DNA of 64,000 nt from Tardiphaga robiniae (GTDB taxonomy: Bacteria > Pseudomonadota > Alphaproteobacteria > Rhizobiales > Xanthobacteraceae): assembly GCF_013359755.1 (NCBI RefSeq), contig NZ_JABMCJ010000092.1, positions 372,001-436,000 on the forward strand, given 5' to 3'. The notes under the pieces are model-generated. The model searched no databases. It was not told the DNA's origin and was given only the letters and a program-made list of their open reading frames with translations. This document shows positions 61,379 through 64,000 of this stretch, one piece after another; position 1 is the first letter of the stretch; each line of letters begins with the position of its first letter. The position numbers were made by a program, and so were the translations under genes.

Positions 61379-62530
61379 ATGCTCGCACGGGTTCGTTCCG
61401 TTTCGCGCCGTTGGCCATTCACGCGTGCCAGCGCCGGTTTGAAGGCGCTGCTGGCGATCGTGTCGCTCCCGTTAGCAACAGGGTTCATCATGTCATCGGC
61501 CAGCGCCGCCACTTACGTCTATGTCGGCAATGCCGACAGCCAGAACATCAGCATCCTCGAACTGAAGGCGAATGGCAGTCTCGGCGCGATCGACACCGTC
61601 GCGGTGCCGGGGCCGGCAAAGCCCGGCGGTTCGCTGCCGCTGGCCATCAGTCCCGAGAAGCACCGGCTCTATGCCGGTTTGCGCAACGAGCCCTACACGG
61701 CGGTGACCTTCGATATCGATGCCAAAACTGGAAAACTGAAACTTGTCGGCCCCGGGCCACTGGCCGATTCCATGGCCTATATCGCCGTCGATCGCACCGG
61801 GCGCTTCCTGCTCAGCGCGTCCTATGGCGGCAACAAGGTGACGGTGAACGCCATCGGGCCCAATGGCGTGATCGCGCCGGCACAGCAGGTCGTCGCCACC
61901 GAACCGAACGCGCACTGCATTATCGTCGACCCCACCAATCGCTATGTGCTGCATACGAGCCTCGGCGGCGATGTCATCTATCAGCAGAAATTCGATGCCA
62001 AGGCGGGAAAGCTGACGCCGAACGATCCGCCGACCGTGAGCGTGAAGGCGAAAGGTGGCCCTCGCCATCTGGTGTTCTCGCCGGACAAGAAGTTCGTCTA
62101 TCTGCTCAACGAGCTCGATGCGGCGATCTATGTGTTTCCATGGGACGCTGCCACCGGCACGCTGAAGAAGGAGACGCAGGTCGCCTCCGCGCTGCCCAAG
62201 GGCTTTGACGGCAAGCCCTGGGCGGCGGATATCCATCTGACACCCGACGGCAAGTTTCTCTATGCGTCGGAGCGCACCAGCAACACGATCGCTGCGTTCC
62301 GTGTCGATCCCAAAACCGGCGCGCTGACATCGCTTGGCTCCACCGCGACGGAGAAGCAGCCGCGCGGCTTCAATATCGATCCGTCAGGACGCTATCTGCT
62401 GGTGGTCGGGCAGCTATCGAACAGCATGACGACCTATGCCATCGACAAGGCGACGGGCAGCCTGACCAAGCTGAGCGAAACACCCGTGGGCAAGAATCCG
62501 AACTGGGTCGAGATCGTGAATCTGCCGTAA
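61379..62530 (+). CDS. lactonase family seven-bladed propeller protein (Pgl-like), exported
   Basis: 383 residues from the ATG at 61379, chosen for AGGGAGG 6 nt upstream (an ATG at 61355 has none). A signal peptide ends near SSASAAT. The repeated blades (YVYVGNADSQNISILELK, HRLYAGLRNEPYTAVTFDI, KFLYASERTSNTIAAFRVD, RYLLVVGQLSNSMTTYAI) and a Glu/Arg/His set (APRGFNIDPSG; GGPRHLVFSPD) fit the 6-phosphogluconolactonase-like family. An exported member probably acts on another lactone or binds a ligand. It follows the receptor by 91 bp. Confidence 0.85.
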   Translation: MLARVRSVSRRWPFTRASAGLKALLAIVSLPLATGFIMSSASAATYVYVGNADSQNISILELKANGSLGAIDTVAVPGPAKPGGSLPLAISPEKHRLYAGLRNEPYTAVTFDIDAKTGKLKLVGPGPLADSMAYIAVDRTGRFLLSASYGGNKVTVNAIGPNGVIAPAQQVVATEPNAHCIIVDPTNRYVLHTSLGGDVIYQQKFDAKAGKLTPNDPPTVSVKAKGGPRHLVFSPDKKFVYLLNELDAAIYVFPWDAATGTLKKETQVASALPKGFDGKPWAADIHLTPDGKFLYASERTSNTIAAFRVDPKTGALTSLGSTATEKQPRGFNIDPSGRYLLVVGQLSNSMTTYAIDKATGSLTKLSETPVGKNPNWVEIVNLP

Positions 62531-62570
62531 GGACTGTCTCACTTCGATCCGACGCACCGTCCTCTCGCTG

Positions 62571-62600
62571 CCTCTCCCCGCAATGCGGGGAGAGGTTAAG
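62571..62600. repeat. hairpin CCTCTCCCCGC-N3-GCGGGGAGAGG followed by TTAAG
   Basis: The 11-bp stem runs 62571-62595; the following TTA is the stop codon of the minus-strand MBL gene. A third copy of the hairpin seen at 34127 and 43120. It lies between convergent genes. Confidence 0.8.
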
Positions 62601-63531
62601 CAGCCATCCGATAACTCCCACTGATGACCGGGTCGCCGTCCGTCAGCACCAGGCCGCGGGCGACGAGATCTTCCAGATGCGCCAGCACCGAATAGCCGGC
62701 GGCACCCGTCAGGCGTGGATCTAGCCCGATATAGATCGCGCGCACGATGGTGGGGATATCCGCTTCGCCCTTGCCGAGACGATGCAGGATCGAGGCTTCG
62801 CGGGCGCGGCGGTGGCGAATGAGAAAGCGGACATAGCGCTGCGCGTCGGGAATGTCCGGGCCGTGGCCGGAGAAATACAGGTCCTCGTCGCGCGCCGCGA
62901 GTTTGTCGAGTGAGGCCATGTAGTCGATCATCGAGCCATCGGGCGGCGCGACGATGGAGGTCGACCAGCCCATCACATGATCGGCGACAAAGAGATATTT
63001 TTTCTCGCGCCAGGCAAAGGCCATGTGGTTGGCGGTGTGGCCCGGCGTCGCCACGCCTTCCAGCGCCCAGCCGTCGCCCTCGATCACGTCGCCGTCGGCG
63101 ACCAGCACGTCCGGCTTGAAGTCCCGGTCGGCGCCTGACTCCGGCGAGTGTTTTTCGCTCTCGAAGCGCGGCCGCGAGGCGCGGTGCGGGCCTTCGGCGT
63201 AGACCGTGGCGCCGGTGGCGGCCTTGAGCGCCGCGGTATTCGGCGAATGGTCGCTATGGGTATGGGTGACGAGAATATGCGTCACCGTTTCGCCCTTCAC
63301 CGCATCGAGCAGCGCCTGCAGATGCGCGTCATTGGCCGGGCCGGGATCGATGATCGCGACCTTGCCGGTGCCGACGATATAGCTGTTGGTTCCGGTGAAG
63401 GTGAAAGGCGAGGGGTTGTTGCAGAGAACCCGGCGCACGTTTGGGCGAACCTGATCGACGACGCCGGGCTTCAGCGGATAATCGCGATTGAACGGAACGT
63501 CGTCGTTGGCGCCGTTATCCTTGTCGCTCAT
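62596..63531 (-). CDS. MBL-fold metallo-hydrolase (LACTB2-like)
   Basis: 311 residues from the ATG at 63531 (the frame runs further without support). Zinc ligands are HTHSDH (90-95), a later His in GHTANHMAF, and the Asp/His in YFSGHGPD. The C-terminal 60 residues are a winged-helix domain typical of LACTB2-type proteins. These are hydrolases of thioesters, esters or RNA; the substrate is not given by sequence. Confidence 0.9.
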   Translation of the reverse strand: MSDKDNGANDDVPFNRDYPLKPGVVDQVRPNVRRVLCNNPSPFTFTGTNSYIVGTGKVAIIDPGPANDAHLQALLDAVKGETVTHILVTHTHSDHSPNTAALKAATGATVYAEGPHRASRPRFESEKHSPESGADRDFKPDVLVADGDVIEGDGWALEGVATPGHTANHMAFAWREKKYLFVADHVMGWSTSIVAPPDGSMIDYMASLDKLAARDEDLYFSGHGPDIPDAQRYVRFLIRHRRAREASILHRLGKGEADIPTIVRAIYIGLDPRLTGAAGYSVLAHLEDLVARGLVLTDGDPVISGSYRMAA

Positions 63532-63631
63532 GGTCGGTCCTTCCCAGCATGTTCTTCGCCTGTGATGACTAGCAAGGGGAGCGGGGAAAGCAAACGGCGC
63601 GGAGACGCGCCAGCCATGCATGCTTAAACAC

Positions 63632-63718
63632 CGTCATGGCCGGGCTTGTCCCGGCCATCCGCGTCCTGCCGTATGCGCCGCCGAGGCGTGGATGCCCGGG
63701 ACAAGCCCGGGCATGACG
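63632..63718. repeat. dispersed palindromic repeat CGTCATGGCCGGG...CCCGGGCATGACG, copy 2
   Basis: Same arms as the repeat at 51910-51995 (CGTCATGGCCGGGCTTGTCC at one end, GGGACAAGCCCGGGCATGACG at the other) around a different centre. It lies between the MBL gene start and the end of the next minus-strand gene. Confidence 0.85.
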
Positions 63719-63743
63719 AACTCTGGAAGCACAGATCTGGAAG

Positions 63744-64000
63744 CTACCCGTGTCCCGGCCCGAACATCAGCGATCGGTGCGCACCGACCCCGGCCATCGC
63801 GCCATCGCCCACCGCAAGCGCCACGGAGCCCGTCGCGCGCGCCATATCACCACAGGCGAACACGCCGGAGATGGTGGTTTCCTTGAACATGTCGGTCTGC
63901 AGGAACGGTCCCATCGGCCCGTCTTCCATGGCACAGCCGAGCTGTGCGCCGAGTGGCGACGCTGGACTGGTGCGCGTCAGCGTGAACATGCCATCGAGCG
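63744..64000 (-). CDS. NAD(P)/FAD-dependent oxidoreductase (thioredoxin-reductase-like), 5' part beyond the window
   Basis: Only the C-terminal 85 or so residues are visible and the frame continues past base 64000; the ATG at 63989 is internal. Hallmarks are ASPLGAQLGC, GPFLQTDMFKETTISGVFACGD (second FAD-binding ATG-x-x-x-A-CGD motif) and SVALAVGDGAMAGVGAH. Such proteins transfer electrons between NAD(P)H and a disulfide or flavin partner. The redox Cys pair of true thioredoxin reductase would be upstream, so its presence cannot be checked. Confidence 0.8.
   Translation of the reverse strand, partial: LDGMFTLTRTSPASPLGAQLGCAMEDGPMGPFLQTDMFKETTISGVFACGDMARATGSVALAVGDGAMAGVGAHRSLMFGPGHG

Overview
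The window is a stretch of high-GC chromosome (GC-rich third codon positions throughout) that looks like an alphaproteobacterium of the Rhizobiales, most likely the Bradyrhizobium/Rhodopseudomonas/Afipia group. Support comes from the TIGR02301- and DUF6285-type proteins, the density of acyl-CoA and ABC-transporter genes, and several dispersed palindromic repeat families that I associate with that group. The family assignment is an inference. No phage, transposase, integrase, rRNA or CRISPR array was seen. One tRNA is present: tRNA-Pro(CGG) at 22398-22474.

Layout. 2-5708: the 3' part of an OtnK-type sugar-acid kinase, then an RND permease and adaptor pair. 5774-16389: a CoA-centred catabolic region with a hotdog thioesterase, a thiolase-like protein, nitronate monooxygenase, a Baeyer-Villiger-type monooxygenase, an SDR, two enoyl-CoA hydratases, an APH-type kinase, a DUF6285 protein and an acyl-CoA dehydrogenase. 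Kinase, small protein, acyl-CoA dehydrogenase and SDR together recall the Pseudomonas putida lvaABCD system. 16508-22303: housekeeping and small genes (HAD phosphatase, TIGR02301, NUDIX, SRAP/YedK, GNAT, FAD-linked oxidase, Sua5/TsaC). 22398-28751: the tRNA, a FadR-type GntR regulator, a Gfo/Idh/MocA dehydrogenase and a four-gene polyamine/phosphonate-type ABC importer. 28752-29774 is nearly gene-free apart from one probable DUF982-like gene.

29775-34111: a sirtuin, a small hypothetical, a YbhN-like membrane protein, and a divergent btaB/btaA pair for betaine-lipid (DGTS) synthesis with a canonical Pho box between the two genes. 34172-38743: a complete branched-chain amino-acid-type ABC importer (livK-H-M-G-F). 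39242-40268: a DUF6455 protein and a small secreted protein. 40324-51904: a GntR-controlled amine/peptide region with an acetylpolyamine-amidohydrolase-like deacetylase, a GabT-like transaminase and an M20 deacylase on one strand. On the other strand are a class II aldolase, a peptide-type ABC importer with a fused ATPase, and a D-2-hydroxyacid dehydrogenase. 52020-57071: a heterotetrameric sarcosine oxidase operon (soxBDAG). 57181-64000: a tiny membrane protein, an aldo/keto reductase, nikR with a perfect NikR operator in front of a TonB-dependent receptor, a lactonase-like propeller, an MBL-fold hydrolase and the end of a thioredoxin-reductase-like gene.

The picture is a metabolically versatile soil or plant-associated bacterium that imports and degrades organic nitrogen, hydroxy or keto acids and methylated amines. 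The clearest regulatory signals are the Pho box at btaB/btaA, the NikR operator, a rho-independent terminator that insulates a peptide-binding protein from its permeases, and candidate GntR operators.
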